64,000 nucleotides of DNA from Staphylococcus taiwanensis (GTDB lineage Bacteria; Bacillota; Bacilli; Staphylococcales; Staphylococcaceae). Positions 8,113 to 18,489 of this stretch are shown one piece after another. The notes beneath the pieces are model-generated. The model was not told where the DNA came from. It did no database searches and saw nothing but the letters and a program-made list of their open reading frames with translations. Numbering within the stretch: position 1 is the first letter of the stretch; each line of letters starts with the position of its first letter. The position numbers and the translations under genes were made by a program. The DNA is taken from the NCBI GenBank assembly GCA_020544305.1, contig CP058667.1, positions 806,001 through 870,000 on the forward strand. The letters are read 5' to 3'.

Positions 8113-11100
8113 ATGATTATAAATATGCTGAAATTTTCACTTGGTAATAAGTTCGCCATTTTCTTAATGGTAGTATTAGTAATACTAGGTGGCGTTTATT
8201 CTAGTGCTAAATTAAAACTAGAATTATTACCTGACGTTGAGAATCCGGTAATATCTGTACAAACTACAATGCCAGGTGCCACACCTCAGACTACGCAAGA
8301 TGAAATTAGTTCTAAAATAGATAAACAGGTAAGATCTTTGGCGTATGTTAAGAGCGTAGAAACACAATCGATACAAAATGCATCCATCGTAACCGTTAAA
8401 TACGATAATGGTACCGATATGGATAAAGCTGAAGAAGTATTAAAAAAGGAAATTGATAAGTTAGATTTTAAAGATGGTGTTAGCGAGCCAGAGTTAACAC
8501 GTAACTCAATGGATGACTTTCCAATCGTTGCATATTCTTTTACAAATTCTAAAAATGACTTAAAAACTACAACGAAAGAAATTAATGACCAATTAATTCC
8601 TAAATTACAAACAGTCGATGGTGTTCAAAATGCTCAACTTAATGGGCAAACAACACGTCAAGTAACCTTGAAATTTAAGCAAGATAAATTAGATGAAACA
8701 GGTTTATCAGCTGATGATGTTGAAAATTACATAAAGACAGCGACACGTGAAACCCCATTAGGGTTATTCCAATTTGGAAATAATGAAAAATCACTTGTCA
8801 TTGATGGTCAATTTAAGTCGGTCGATGCACTTAAAGGATTGAAAATACCACTATCTCAAAGTGGCCAAGGTCAATCAAATAGTGATGACGACTCTAAAAG
8901 TAGCATGAGTAGTACTGGTGACAGTGCCTCATCAGCTGGAAGTGGTCAATCAAGTAATGCTACTAAGGTTCAGTCCACAAATGGTAACGTGCCTAGCGTT
9001 CCATTAAGTAAGTTAGCTAAGGTTACTGTTGGCGATGAACGTGAATCAATTTCTAAAACAAATGGCAAAGATGCAGTTAACGTACAAATTATGAAAGCAC
9101 AAGATGCTAATACTGTACAAGTCGCAAAAGAAGCTCAAAAGAAAATTGATGAATTTGTAAAAAATAATAGTGATATCAAAGCTACAAAAACAATGGATAC
9201 TGCTAAACCTATTGAAGACTCACTTTATACAATGGTTGAAAAAGCAGCATTAGGAACGATTGTAGCCATCATTGTTATTCTTTTATTCTTAAGAAATATT
9301 AGAACGACAGCCATTTCAATCGTATCGATTCCACTTTCTATTTTAATTGCACTTATCGCACTAAAATTAAGTAATGTATCGCTTAATATTTTGACGCTAG
9401 GTGCGTTAACGATTGCAATAGGACGTGTGATAGATGACTCGATTGTAGTTGTAGAAAATATTTATCGAAGATTATCAGATACTGAAGAAAGATTAAAAGG
9501 TGATAGTTTAGTCATAAGTGCTACTAGAGAAGTATTTAAACCGATTTTATCTTCTACTATAGTAACAATCATCGTCTTTTTACCACTTGCCTTTGTATCA
9601 GGGTCTGTCGGTGAAATGTTTAGACCATTCGCTTTAGCAATTGCATTTAGTTTATTGGCATCATTATTAGTTTCAATCACGGTTGTGCCTGCATTAGCTT
9701 CTACATTTTTCAAAAAAGGAATTAAAATCAAACCACGTGATACTAACAAAGACAATGGAGGATTAGGCGTAATTAGCAAAGGCTATCGTAAGATACTTGC
9801 TTGGTCTTTAAATCATAAATGGATTGTATTAATAATTGGCGTTGTTATTCTAGTTGGAAGTGTAGCACTAGGTGGAACGAAATTAGGAACAAGTTACTTG
9901 TCTACTGGTGAGGATAAATTTATGGCAGTAACCTACACACCTAAACCAGGGGAAACTGAAAAAGCAGTATTAGATCATGCTGAAAAGGCTCAAAAATACT
10001 TACAAAGTAAGGATAAAGTTAAAACAGTTCAATATTCAGTGGGTGGGCCTTCACCAGCCGACCCAACTGGTAGTACAAATAGTATGGCAATCATGATCGA
10101 ATATGATAAAAATACGCCTAACTTTGAAGAAGAGCCAGATAAGGTTATTTCGCATTTATCTAAAATGAAAGACCCTGGTGAATGGAAAAACCAAGATATG
10201 GGCACTGGTGCTGGAAATGATTCCATTGAGGTGACAGTTAAAGGACCTTCAACCGATGCGATTAAAAATACGGTAGCTAAAGTTGAACGTGAAATGAAAT
10301 CTGTTAATGGAATTGCTAATATTAAATCAGATTTATCTCAAACATACGATCAATACGAAATTAAAGTAAATCAAAATAAAGCAACAGACAAAGGCATTTC
10401 TGCCGGTCAATTGGCGCTAAACCTTAATGAGAACTTACCTGAGAAGACCATTACTACTGTAAAAGAAAATGGTCATAAGGTTGATGTTAAAGTTAAACAA
10501 AATAAAAAAACGGATTGGTCACAAGATAAATTAAATAACATTGAATTAAAATCGCCAACTGGAGAAAAGGTTAAGTTAAAAGATATTGCTAAATTAGAAC
10601 ACACTTCTACACCAAGTAAACTAGTTCAAGAAGACGGGGATTATGCAACTACCGTTTCTGGTAAAGTCACTGCTTCAGATGTAGGTGGTACTTCTAATAA
10701 AGTGATGAGTAAAGTAAATAAAATTGATAAACCAAATAACGTGAAGATTAATGTAGGCGGTGCGACTGATGATATTAATCAATCAATGAGCCAATTAGCA
10801 TTCGCAATGTTAGTTGCGATTGTTATCGTTTATCTCGTATTAGTCATCACATTTAAAGGTGGCTTAGCACCATTTACAATTTTATTCTCATTACCATTTA
10901 CAGTTATTGGTGTGGTGCTAGCATTATTAATTACTGGAGAAACCATTTCGGTACCAAGTTTAATAGGTCTGCTCATGTTAATTGGTATTGTCGTAACCAA
11001 TGCTATTGTCTTGATAGATAGGGTTATAACGAATGAAAAAGATGGCTTAGCGATGAAAGAAGCATTAATAGAAGCGGGTGGTACGCGTATTAGACCAATT

Positions 11101-11295
11101 TTAATGACAGCTATCGCAACTATTGGGGCGCTTATGCCATTATTGTTTGGACAAGATAGTTCAATCCTGATTTCTAAAGGTATGGCTGCAACAGTGATTG
11201 GTGGTTTAATATCTTCAACATTGCTTACACTGATAGTCGTTCCTGTAATTTATGAAATTCTGTTCACTTTAAAAAATAAAATAACACGCAAATAA
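8113..11295 (+). CDS. RND-family (AcrB/SwrC-like) efflux transporter
   Basis: A 1060-residue RND permease of the HAE1/AcrB type: TM1, large extracytoplasmic loop, TM2-6, TM7, second loop, TM8-12. The TM4 proton-relay motif GRVIDDSIVVVENIYR begins at residue 437 with Asp441/Asp442. MPGATPQTTQDEIS and the C-terminal GIVVTNAIVLIDRV are typical. A Ser/Asn/Asp-rich low-complexity stretch (about 248-290) sits in the first loop. No adaptor or outer-membrane gene is nearby, as expected for a Gram-positive. The substrate is unknown; relatives export lipids or surfactin. The same gene follows fmhB in S. aureus. Confidence 0.92.
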   Translation: MIINMLKFSLGNKFAIFLMVVLVILGGVYSSAKLKLELLPDVENPVISVQTTMPGATPQTTQDEISSKIDKQVRSLAYVKSVETQSIQNASIVTVKYDNGTDMDKAEEVLKKEIDKLDFKDGVSEPELTRNSMDDFPIVAYSFTNSKNDLKTTTKEINDQLIPKLQTVDGVQNAQLNGQTTRQVTLKFKQDKLDETGLSADDVENYIKTATRETPLGLFQFGNNEKSLVIDGQFKSVDALKGLKIPLSQSGQGQSNSDDDSKSSMSSTGDSASSAGSGQSSNATKVQSTNGNVPSVPLSKLAKVTVGDERESISKTNGKDAVNVQIMKAQDANTVQVAKEAQKKIDEFVKNNSDIKATKTMDTAKPIEDSLYTMVEKAALGTIVAIIVILLFLRNIRTTAISIVSIPLSILIALIALKLSNVSLNILTLGALTIAIGRVIDDSIVVVENIYRRLSDTEERLKGDSLVISATREVFKPILSSTIVTIIVFLPLAFVSGSVGEMFRPFALAIAFSLLASLLVSITVVPALASTFFKKGIKIKPRDTNKDNGGLGVISKGYRKILAWSLNHKWIVLIIGVVILVGSVALGGTKLGTSYLSTGEDKFMAVTYTPKPGETEKAVLDHAEKAQKYLQSKDKVKTVQYSVGGPSPADPTGSTNSMAIMIEYDKNTPNFEEEPDKVISHLSKMKDPGEWKNQDMGTGAGNDSIEVTVKGPSTDAIKNTVAKVEREMKSVNGIANIKSDLSQTYDQYEIKVNQNKATDKGISAGQLALNLNENLPEKTITTVKENGHKVDVKVKQNKKTDWSQDKLNNIELKSPTGEKVKLKDIAKLEHTSTPSKLVQEDGDYATTVSGKVTASDVGGTSNKVMSKVNKIDKPNNVKINVGGATDDINQSMSQLAFAMLVAIVIVYLVLVITFKGGLAPFTILFSLPFTVIGVVLALLITGETISVPSLIGLLMLIGIVVTNAIVLIDRVITNEKDGLAMKEALIEAGGTRIRPILMTAIATIGALMPLLFGQDSSILISKGMAATVIGGLISSTLLTLIVVPVIYEILFTLKNKITRK

Positions 11296-11299
11296 AAAA

Positions 11300-11333
11300 C
11301 ATGGCGTTGTCTCAGTTAAGAGATAGCGCCATG
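11300..11333. terminator. Hairpin between convergent genes
   Basis: CATGGCGTTGTCTC / GAGATAGCGCCATG, a near-perfect stem between the RND gene and the convergent small membrane gene. It lacks a long T run on either side, so it is a probable but not canonical bidirectional terminator. Confidence 0.55.
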
Positions 11334-11354
11334 ATCTATGCTATATACAATGTT

Positions 11355-11672
11355 TTAGTACATTACAAAAGTTAAAATGATATAAATCACAAATAAAATA
11401 ACTGATAAAATGTTTAGAATTGAAACAGCTTTATGATCATTTTTTAATGATTTAAAAGCTGTAACTTCTACATTTCCGACAAGTAGTAATAATACGACAA
11501 AGACCCACCAATTCTCAGCAGGAAATTGTAACGTTGTAATAGCTACTACAAATAACAATAATACACCCATGATAATGCGTAAAATACGCGTGAAAATGGA
11601 ATGCATTTTAAAAATACTTATGTAACTTACAATAAGATATAAAATCGGTAATAATATTAGGTAAAGCTTCAC
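11355..11672 (-). CDS. Small membrane protein, unknown function
   Basis: A 105-residue protein with about four hydrophobic helices (residues 3-20, 30-48, 54-68 and 85-103) and almost no soluble part. No family recognised. A small coiled-coil gene on the same strand starts about 240 nt upstream and ends 73 nt before it. Translation start is weakly supported (GGATGACAT upstream of ATG). Confidence 0.6.
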   Translation of the reverse strand: MKLYLILLPILYLIVSYISIFKMHSIFTRILRIIMGVLLLFVVAITTLQFPAENWWVFVVLLLLVGNVEVTAFKSLKNDHKAVSILNILSVILFVIYIILTFVMY

Positions 11673-11745
11673 CTGATGTCATCCTTTCTAATACAACTCA
11701 TATCATAGCATGTATGTGTTCATGCTGACTAGACGAATATAAAGA

Positions 11746-11913
11746 CTATTTCTGACGCATTTTTGAACGAATTTCTGAAATTTCTTGTTCAATTGCTTCT
11801 AGTTGCTTAACTAAGGGATCTATATTTTGGTTTAAAGACTCACGTTTATCAAGATCATTTTGTAAACGAACATAATCATATTTAAGTTCTGCTAATTGAG
11901 ATTCTAAATCCAT
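11746..11913 (-). CDS. Small charged coiled-coil protein, 55 residues
   Basis: Reading the minus strand from the ATG at 11911-11913 gives MDLESQLAELKYDYV...SKMRQK and a TAG stop. The composition (many Glu, Lys, Gln, Leu in heptad-like spacing, one central Pro) predicts an alpha-helical hairpin or coiled coil. AAAGGAG lies 11 nt upstream of the ATG, supporting real translation. Similar short proteins are annotated as hypothetical in staphylococci. Function unknown; it sits upstream of the small membrane gene on the same strand. Confidence 0.7.
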   Translation of the reverse strand: MDLESQLAELKYDYVRLQNDLDKRESLNQNIDPLVKQLEAIEQEISEIRSKMRQK

Positions 11914-12053
11914 CGTACTTTAAACTCCTTTATCTATTAATTATGTTAAACACTTAAAATTATAGCATGAAACAATAAACTTCTAAAATTCATATAAATT
12001 GTGTTACAGTAGTTAACTGTATAATAAGGCTAAATCAGAAAGAAGGAATTTTT

Positions 12054-12962
12054 GTGACAGAGCAGTTTGTAATGATTATTCTTTTAATCGCATTGGGATA
12101 TCTTTTAAAGCGAATTAACTTTTTAAAAGCAGCAGATAGTCAAGTACTTTCAACACTAGTTTTAAATGTCACATTACCCTCTTTAGTCATCGTCAATTTG
12201 AATAGTGCTGAACTAGATTTTTCTTTTTCTATTTTACCTATCATGATGATTGTCTATGGTGTGCTTGCTAAGATGATAGTTGTATGGTTGTTTAGAAGAT
12301 ATGATAACCATATAAAGGGTTCAGTAGGTATGATGACTGCCTCTCTTAATATTGGTTTATTTGCTTATCCGCTTGTAGACACGATATGGCCGAAAAATGG
12401 CATGGTCTATTTTGGTATGGCAGATATAGGTGGCGCCATTATAATGTTTGGTGTTACATACTTTGTCGGTAGTTATTTTAGCCAAGGTGGGGACCAATTT
12501 AACTTTAAATACTTAGGAAAAAAATTACTTACCTCAGTACCATTAGTAACTTATATTGTGATGTTTATACTTAATATGTCTAACATTCACTTGCCTAAAG
12601 TATCCATTGACTTCTTCACTATTATCTCAAAAGCTAATATGCCATTATCAATGATACTTCTTGGCGTTATGTTAAGCTTTAAGATTGAGAGACATTTTTT
12701 ACCGGTTGCAATTAAATATTTATGCGTACATTATGGCTTAGGGTTAATAGCTGGTATATTAGTCCATTACTTTTTACCAGTGTCAGATAGTATGATTAAA
12801 ACAACGTTATTAATTGCATGGTTATTACCAGTAGGCGTCGCTATCATTCCTTATTCTATTCAATTTAAGTATAAAACATTGCCGTTGGTTGGTATGGTAA
12901 CTAACATCTCAATCGTTATTAGTATTATCATTTTGTATATATATCAGGCATTGTTTGTTTAA
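12054..12962 (+). CDS. AEC-family (auxin efflux carrier-like) permease
   Basis: A 302-residue membrane protein with about 10 hydrophobic segments in two five-helix halves, as in the AEC/BASS transporter fold. NVTLPSLVIVNL in the first half and ANMPLSMILLGVML in the second are the typical broken-helix crossover segments with conserved Pro. The start is GTG with AGAAGGA about 9 nt upstream. Bacterial members carry malate, malonate or other organic acids; no substrate can be assigned here. Confidence 0.85.
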   Translation: MTEQFVMIILLIALGYLLKRINFLKAADSQVLSTLVLNVTLPSLVIVNLNSAELDFSFSILPIMMIVYGVLAKMIVVWLFRRYDNHIKGSVGMMTASLNIGLFAYPLVDTIWPKNGMVYFGMADIGGAIIMFGVTYFVGSYFSQGGDQFNFKYLGKKLLTSVPLVTYIVMFILNMSNIHLPKVSIDFFTIISKANMPLSMILLGVMLSFKIERHFLPVAIKYLCVHYGLGLIAGILVHYFLPVSDSMIKTTLLIAWLLPVGVAIIPYSIQFKYKTLPLVGMVTNISIVISIIILYIYQALFV

Positions 12963-13068
12963 AACAATAAATATATGAATAAACATATCGTGAAATATCA
13001 TTTGTCGTGATAAGAACTGAAGTTTCCATTGGTAGAGTAAGTTGAGTCATGTTATAATCTTTATATAT

Positions 13069-13124
13069 AAGGCATCTCGTTAATTTAGTTTAGTGAAGTT
13101 TATTAAATTATATGAAAGTGCCTT
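13069..13124 (+). repeat. 56-bp dispersed element, copy 2
   Basis: Begins AAGGCATCTCGTTAATTTAG and ends AAAGTGCCTT. Same length and nearly the same sequence as the elements at 3391-3446 (inverted) and 48587-48642. About 60-70 bp upstream are also weakly shared with the copy at 48587. Confidence 0.8.
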
Positions 13125-13272
13125 ATTTTTTAAAGTATTTCAATGTAAAGTTACATATAAATACAAAGTATTTTGGTGAGACTCTTGAGGGAACAGGACA
13201 AGCTGAAGACTATAGGCTGAAGCTGTCCCCTAAGAAAGCGAGCCAACAATACGAAGTATTGTAAATAAAGAA

Positions 13273-13308
13273 GCCAGTAAATGAGTTTTTATAAATTCAT
13301 TTACTGGC
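13273..13308. terminator. Hairpin downstream of glucose dehydrogenase gene
   Basis: GCCAGTAAATGA / TCATTTACTGGC, with A-rich sequence on one side giving a T tract on the minus strand. Likely terminates the minus-strand gdh transcript and belongs to the composite repeat. Confidence 0.6.
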
Positions 13309-13365
13309 TATTTTGCTAGGAATTATGTCCCAGGCTCTTTTCATGTTCATGTAGTTATATTGAAA

Positions 13366-14169
<804 letters not shown>

Positions 14170-14183
14170 TTAGTTAAAACGAA

Positions 14184-15047
14184 CTATTTCAGATTTCCTA
14201 AAATAAACGCAGCAATAATAATGAGTATAATACCAGACCATATACCAATCATTTGGCGTTTATCTTTTTTCTCACCTAAAAGGAAAATACCGCCAAGTGT
14301 TGATACGATAACTAGTAATTGTGATAATGAGAAACTCGTTGCTACACCAACTTTAGGTTGAGAATAGAACATAAATAAATTACCAATAGCCCAAACTATA
14401 CCAGGAATAAGGTTTAATGTCGTAGATTTGATATTTGTTTCGTGTCTCATTGATAGTAAAAAACCACCAATAGCCATACCTATTGATTGGAAGAATAAAG
14501 CATCAGTACCACTAACACCAAAAATATCTCCAATTACAACATAACCAACATAGCCGATAGTTGAGATAATTAAAATGAGTAGTGCTTTTTTAAACTCAGG
14601 GTCATCTGACTTACCAGCATTTTTGCCACGTAAAGATGTAAGTGCAATACCTGTTACTAATAAAATCATTGCAATGATACCCATCGTTACTTGAACGCCA
14701 GTACTCCATTCACCTAGGAATATAGCACTAAATAATGTTGTACCAACTAATTGCATCCCTGTAGAAATAGGCATCGTTTTAGATACACCAATTAAATTAA
14801 CAGAACGTAATTGATTTCCTTGACCAAATGCCCATAATGCACCTGAAATTAAACCGACGATTATTACCGTTAAATTATCGAATTGAGCACGTCCCATTAA
14901 TAATAGAACAATACCAACAATAAGAGCACCTAACGTTGTACCTCTGATTTGGTTATAAGGTCCGCCCCCTACAAACACATTAATTAAGACTACGCTTCCC
15001 CAAAATAGAGCGGGTAATAATGCGATTAAAATATCAACAAATTGCAT
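14184..15047 (-). CDS. glcU: Glucose uptake protein GlcU
   Basis: A 287-residue membrane protein with ten predicted helices of the GRP transporter family (drug/metabolite superfamily). Markers are the N-terminal [21 protein letters not shown], the first-half [20 protein letters not shown], and [20 protein letters not shown] with the ending LLGEKK in the second half. It imports glucose independently of the PTS, presumably by proton symport. The downstream dehydrogenase supports the assignment. The ATG at 15045-15047 has AGGAGAG about 8 nt upstream. Confidence 0.9.
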   Translation of the reverse strand: MQFVDILIALLPALFWGSVVLINVFVGGGPYNQIRGTTLGALIVGIVLLLMGRAQFDNLTVIIVGLISGALWAFGQGNQLRSVNLIGVSKTMPISTGMQLVGTTLFSAIFLGEWSTGVQVTMGIIAMILLVTGIALTSLRGKNAGKSDDPEFKKALLILIISTIGYVGYVVIGDIFGVSGTDALFFQSIGMAIGGFLLSMRHETNIKSTTLNLIPGIVWAIGNLFMFYSQPKVGVATSFSLSQLLVIVSTLGGIFLLGEKKDKRQMIGIWSGIILIIIAAFILGNLK

Positions 15048-15174
15048 TCCGAATCACTCTCCTATATCTATCTAAAGTGTTTTCCTTTCTTATTAACACT
15101 CGTGGAACATTTTATATGAAAATTTGATAAGTTAACAAATAATTGCTCATAATAAAAAAGTGTAATAATAACAA

Positions 15175-15212
15175 AGACCTATAAATTCAAATGGTTTTGA
15201 ACTCATAGGTCT
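15175..15212 (-). terminator. Terminator after the GNAT gene
   Basis: Inverted repeat AGACCTAT(G)AGTTCAAA with TTTGAATTTATAGGTCT on the minus strand, followed by TTGTTATT. It separates the GNAT gene from glcU on the same strand. Confidence 0.7.
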
Positions 15213-15240
15213 ATTATGATTATTAGAAATTTTGTTGTAT

Positions 15241-16092
15241 TTATAATTTGTATTTTTTGTATTCAGTGTCTATTTCAAAACCCAATTCATTAAACCGTTC
15301 GACAAGCGTTGCATTTTTACTACGAATTTTAAAATAAACCTTACTTAAATTAAAATGATTGAAAGCATAATTAATGGAATAAGATAGTAAATCAAATGCA
15401 ATTCCTTTGAGACGATAGTCAGAATGGGAACTAAAATAACGTATCTCAGCAATAGATTGTTGTGAATCAATCTGTAAATAAAGGTAACCTTTTAGCAATC
15501 CCTCACTAACAAATAGAAATAATCGATTATTTTCATCTAAAGATTCTATGATTTCTTTAGGTGTTAGTGCGTTATGTTTAAATGTTTGTTCATGTAATTT
15601 ACTAAAGGCTCTTTGGAACCCAGGTTGATAGTCAATAATATTTACGTCAGGTTCGGTTTTATCAATAGGTTTATAAACATTAAGATAGTAGTCTGTAAAA
15701 TTATAATTCGCGCCTATCGATTTCATAATTGTTTTAGAATTATGTGTGCACTCATCATACGAAAAGTTAAATATAGCGTTTGGAGATTGGGCAATTTTAA
15801 AAGATGAAAATAATTCAATAAAGTGTTCAGTGTCAAAATGAAACGTATCATTTACATAAGGTCCAAGTACTTTAAATTTATCAGTTTCATAATTAATCCC
15901 CGTGATTAATGCGACAATAGTTTCATCTTCTATCATACAGTATACACCACAAGTATTTATGGATTCTTGAAGTAACTGTTTAACATCATCTTGTACTTTA
16001 GCTATTTTATATATATAAGACGCATATTCATCAGATGACGAATTAATAAAAGATATGATTTGGTTCAGGTCACTTACTTTAACAATTTGCAT
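15241..16092 (-). CDS. GNAT-family N-acetyltransferase
   Basis: A 283-residue protein whose C-terminal 120 residues carry a GNAT fold. LFLFVSEGLLKGYLYLQ is followed by AEIRYFSSHSDYRLKGIAFDLLS (acetyl-CoA-binding motif A, with RLKGIA in place of the usual RxxGxG/A) and FKIRSKNATLVERFNELGF (motif B). The N-terminal half looks like a second degenerate GNAT module. The start at 16092 follows GGAGGT by 6 nt; the longer reading adds 8 residues across the ribosome site. The acceptor substrate is unknown. Confidence 0.8.
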   Translation of the reverse strand: MQIVKVSDLNQIISFINSSSDEYASYIYKIAKVQDDVKQLLQESINTCGVYCMIEDETIVALITGINYETDKFKVLGPYVNDTFHFDTEHFIELFSSFKIAQSPNAIFNFSYDECTHNSKTIMKSIGANYNFTDYYLNVYKPIDKTEPDVNIIDYQPGFQRAFSKLHEQTFKHNALTPKEIIESLDENNRLFLFVSEGLLKGYLYLQIDSQQSIAEIRYFSSHSDYRLKGIAFDLLSYSINYAFNHFNLSKVYFKIRSKNATLVERFNELGFEIDTEYKKYKL

Positions 16093-16240
16093 AGCGTACC
16101 TCCATTTCATTATCACTTTGATAAATTAATTATATTGTTATTTGGAAGTAAATGAAAGGTTGGACTATTGTCTATCGTGTTACAATTATAATCGTATTGA
16201 AAATCAAAGGGAAATAAAGGTATTTTGAAAGGAAAGTTTT

Positions 16241-18376
16241 ATGAAATCATTAATCTTAGCAGAAAAACCTTCAGTAGCAAGAGATATTGCTGAAGCGTTA
16301 AATATTAAAGGTAAACGTAATGGCTATATAGAAAATGAACGTTATATAGTTACCTGGGCACTAGGTCACTTAGTTACGAATGCGCAACCTGAACATTATG
16401 ATAAAGCATATAAAGAGTGGAAACTTGAAGATTTACCAATTATCCCTAAACAGATGCAAACAATTGTTATTGGTAAAACAAGTAAACAATTTAAAACGGT
16501 AAAGTCTCTGATCTTAAATAAAGAAGTTAAAGAAATTATTATCGCTACGGATGCGGGAAGAGAAGGGGAACTAGTTGCACGACTTATTTTAGATAAAGTT
16601 CGTACCAGTAAGACTATTAAACGATTATGGATTAGTTCAGTAACTAAAAAAGCTATTCAACAAGGGTTCAAACATCTTAAAGATGGTAAAGCGTATCAAA
16701 ATTTATATGAAGCGGCTTTAGCAAGAAGTGAAGCGGATTGGATTGTAGGAATTAATGCTACGCGTGCACTAACTACGAAATATGATGCACAATTATCATT
16801 AGGACGTGTTCAGACACCAACGATACAACTAGTCAACGCCAGACAGCAAGCAATAAATCACTTTAAACCGAAAAAGTATTATACATTAACAGCTGATATC
16901 GATGGACTTACGTTTCAATTAAAAACGAATAATCAATATATGTCTAAAGAAGTCATAAGTCAAATTGCTGATGAAATTAGAGGTAGTGAAGTCATCATAA
17001 ATAATGTTGATTCGAAAAAGAAAAAAAGTTATCCTAAGTCACTTTACAATTTGACGGATTTACAACAAGAGGCTTACCAACGATTCAAGATGGGGCCTAA
17101 AGAAACACTCAATACGATTCAAAATTTATATGAACGTCATAAAGTGCTCACATATCCTCGTACAGATTCAAATTATTTAACAGATGATATGGTAGATACG
17201 ATTAAAGAAAGATTACAAGCTTTATTGGCTACTGATTATAAAGCGCAAATAAGACCATTAATAGGGCAATCCTATTCTAGTAAAATGCGTATATTTAATA
17301 ACAGTAAAGTCTCTGATCACCATGCAATAATTCCAACAGAAGTGCGACCTGATATGCAAAGTTTAAGTAATAGAGAAAGCAAAGTTTATATGATGGTAGC
17401 TGAAAGATTTATAGCGTCTTTAATGGCGCCTCATGAATTTGAAGCAGTCAAAGTTGATGCTAATGTTGGGAATCATGTTTTAGTATTAAATGAAAAGATT
17501 ACTCGCCAATTAGGCTTCAAGGCACTTACGAAAGATAGTAATGATGTTGTAAAGGAAAGTCATTTTAAAAAAGGTGAAAAACATCGTTTGCAAAATATTA
17601 AAGTGAACGAACATGAAACAACGCCTCCAGAATACTTTAATGAAGGTTCATTATTGAAGGCGATGGAGAATCCGCAAAATTATATTCAGCTTAATGATAA
17701 GAAACATGCGAACACACTCAAGCAAACAGGTGGTATTGGGACAGTCGCAACTAGAGCTGATATCATAGAAAAACTATTTAATATCAATGCGATTGAATCT
17801 AGAGACGGGAAAATTAAGGTAACTACAAAAGGAAAACAAATACTAGACCTTGCGCCTCAAGAGCTAACTTCACCATTATTAACGGCTGAATGGGAAGAAA
17901 AATTATTATTAATAGAAAAAGGAAAATATAATTCGCGACGTTTTATCGATGAAATGAAAGCATTCACTCAATCAATTGTTAATACGATTAAAACAAGTGA
18001 ACAAAAATATAAGCATGATAATTTAACAACTACTGAATGTCCAACTTGTGGGAAATTTATGATAAAGGTTAAAACTAAAAATGGACAGATGTTAGTATGT
18101 CAAGATCCTTCATGTAAAACTAAAAAAAATGTACAACGAAAAACAAATGCACGTTGCCCAAATTGTAAAAAGAAAATGACTTTATTCGGTAGAGGTAAGG
18201 ATGCAGTTTATCGATGTGTATGTGGCCACACAGAAACACAAGAACAAATGGATAAACGCTTTAAGAATAAGTCCAATAGCAAAGTTTCGAAAAAAGAAAT
18301 GAAAAAATATATGAATAAAGAGGATTCACTTGAAAATAATCCGTTTAAAGATGCATTAAAAAACTTGAGATTATAG
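16241..18376 (+). CDS. topB: DNA topoisomerase III
   Basis: A 711-residue type IA topoisomerase that decatenates and relaxes DNA through a 5'-phosphotyrosine. The Toprim domain runs from the N-terminus ([15 protein letters not shown], then the acidic [14 protein letters not shown] at about 103-116). The catalytic tyrosine is Tyr305 in [11 protein letters not shown]. Two C-terminal Cys4 zinc-ribbon repeats (CPTCGKF... and CPNCKKK...) occupy about 600-680, followed by a Lys-rich tail. The size is normal for Gram-positive TopB. The ATG has GAAAGGAAAG upstream. Confidence 0.97.
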   Translation: MKSLILAEKPSVARDIAEALNIKGKRNGYIENERYIVTWALGHLVTNAQPEHYDKAYKEWKLEDLPIIPKQMQTIVIGKTSKQFKTVKSLILNKEVKEIIIATDAGREGELVARLILDKVRTSKTIKRLWISSVTKKAIQQGFKHLKDGKAYQNLYEAALARSEADWIVGINATRALTTKYDAQLSLGRVQTPTIQLVNARQQAINHFKPKKYYTLTADIDGLTFQLKTNNQYMSKEVISQIADEIRGSEVIINNVDSKKKKSYPKSLYNLTDLQQEAYQRFKMGPKETLNTIQNLYERHKVLTYPRTDSNYLTDDMVDTIKERLQALLATDYKAQIRPLIGQSYSSKMRIFNNSKVSDHHAIIPTEVRPDMQSLSNRESKVYMMVAERFIASLMAPHEFEAVKVDANVGNHVLVLNEKITRQLGFKALTKDSNDVVKESHFKKGEKHRLQNIKVNEHETTPPEYFNEGSLLKAMENPQNYIQLNDKKHANTLKQTGGIGTVATRADIIEKLFNINAIESRDGKIKVTTKGKQILDLAPQELTSPLLTAEWEEKLLLIEKGKYNSRRFIDEMKAFTQSIVNTIKTSEQKYKHDNLTTTECPTCGKFMIKVKTKNGQMLVCQDPSCKTKKNVQRKTNARCPNCKKKMTLFGRGKDAVYRCVCGHTETQEQMDKRFKNKSNSKVSKKEMKKYMNKEDSLENNPFKDALKNLRL

Positions 18377-18384
18377 TTCAAAAT

Positions 18385-18424
18385 CGAACTTAAATGATAT
18401 CTTTTTGATAAAAGTTCGTTTTTA
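18385..18424 (+). terminator. Terminator after topB
   Basis: Stem CGAACTT / AAGTTCG followed by TTTTTA, within the 113-nt gap before the purine permease. Confidence 0.7.
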
Positions 18425-18489
18425 GTATTGTGTTTTTCAAAAAGTAATATTAAAATATTAAAGTATTTCAATAAAAGGAGTTTAAAGCC

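Larger units (their letters stand above)
13069..13308. repeat. Composite repeat, short copy (inverted relative to 2621-3446)
   Basis: The 403-nt gap 12963-13365 contains no gene. 13069-13124 is the 56-bp element; then a segment matching the reverse complement of 3320-3390 (ATTTTGGTGAGACTCTTGAG). Then comes a 40-nt imperfect palindrome (ACAGGACAAGCTGAAG...AGGCTGAAGCTGTCC), and a segment matching the reverse complement of 2621-2700, including the hairpin GCCAGTAAATGA. The tandem array of the long copy is absent here. Confidence 0.8.

Noticed and set aside
18377..18489. Purine riboswitch before the purine permease
   Set aside because: The gap is only 113 nt, is taken up by the topB terminator, and lacks the conserved three-way-junction core.
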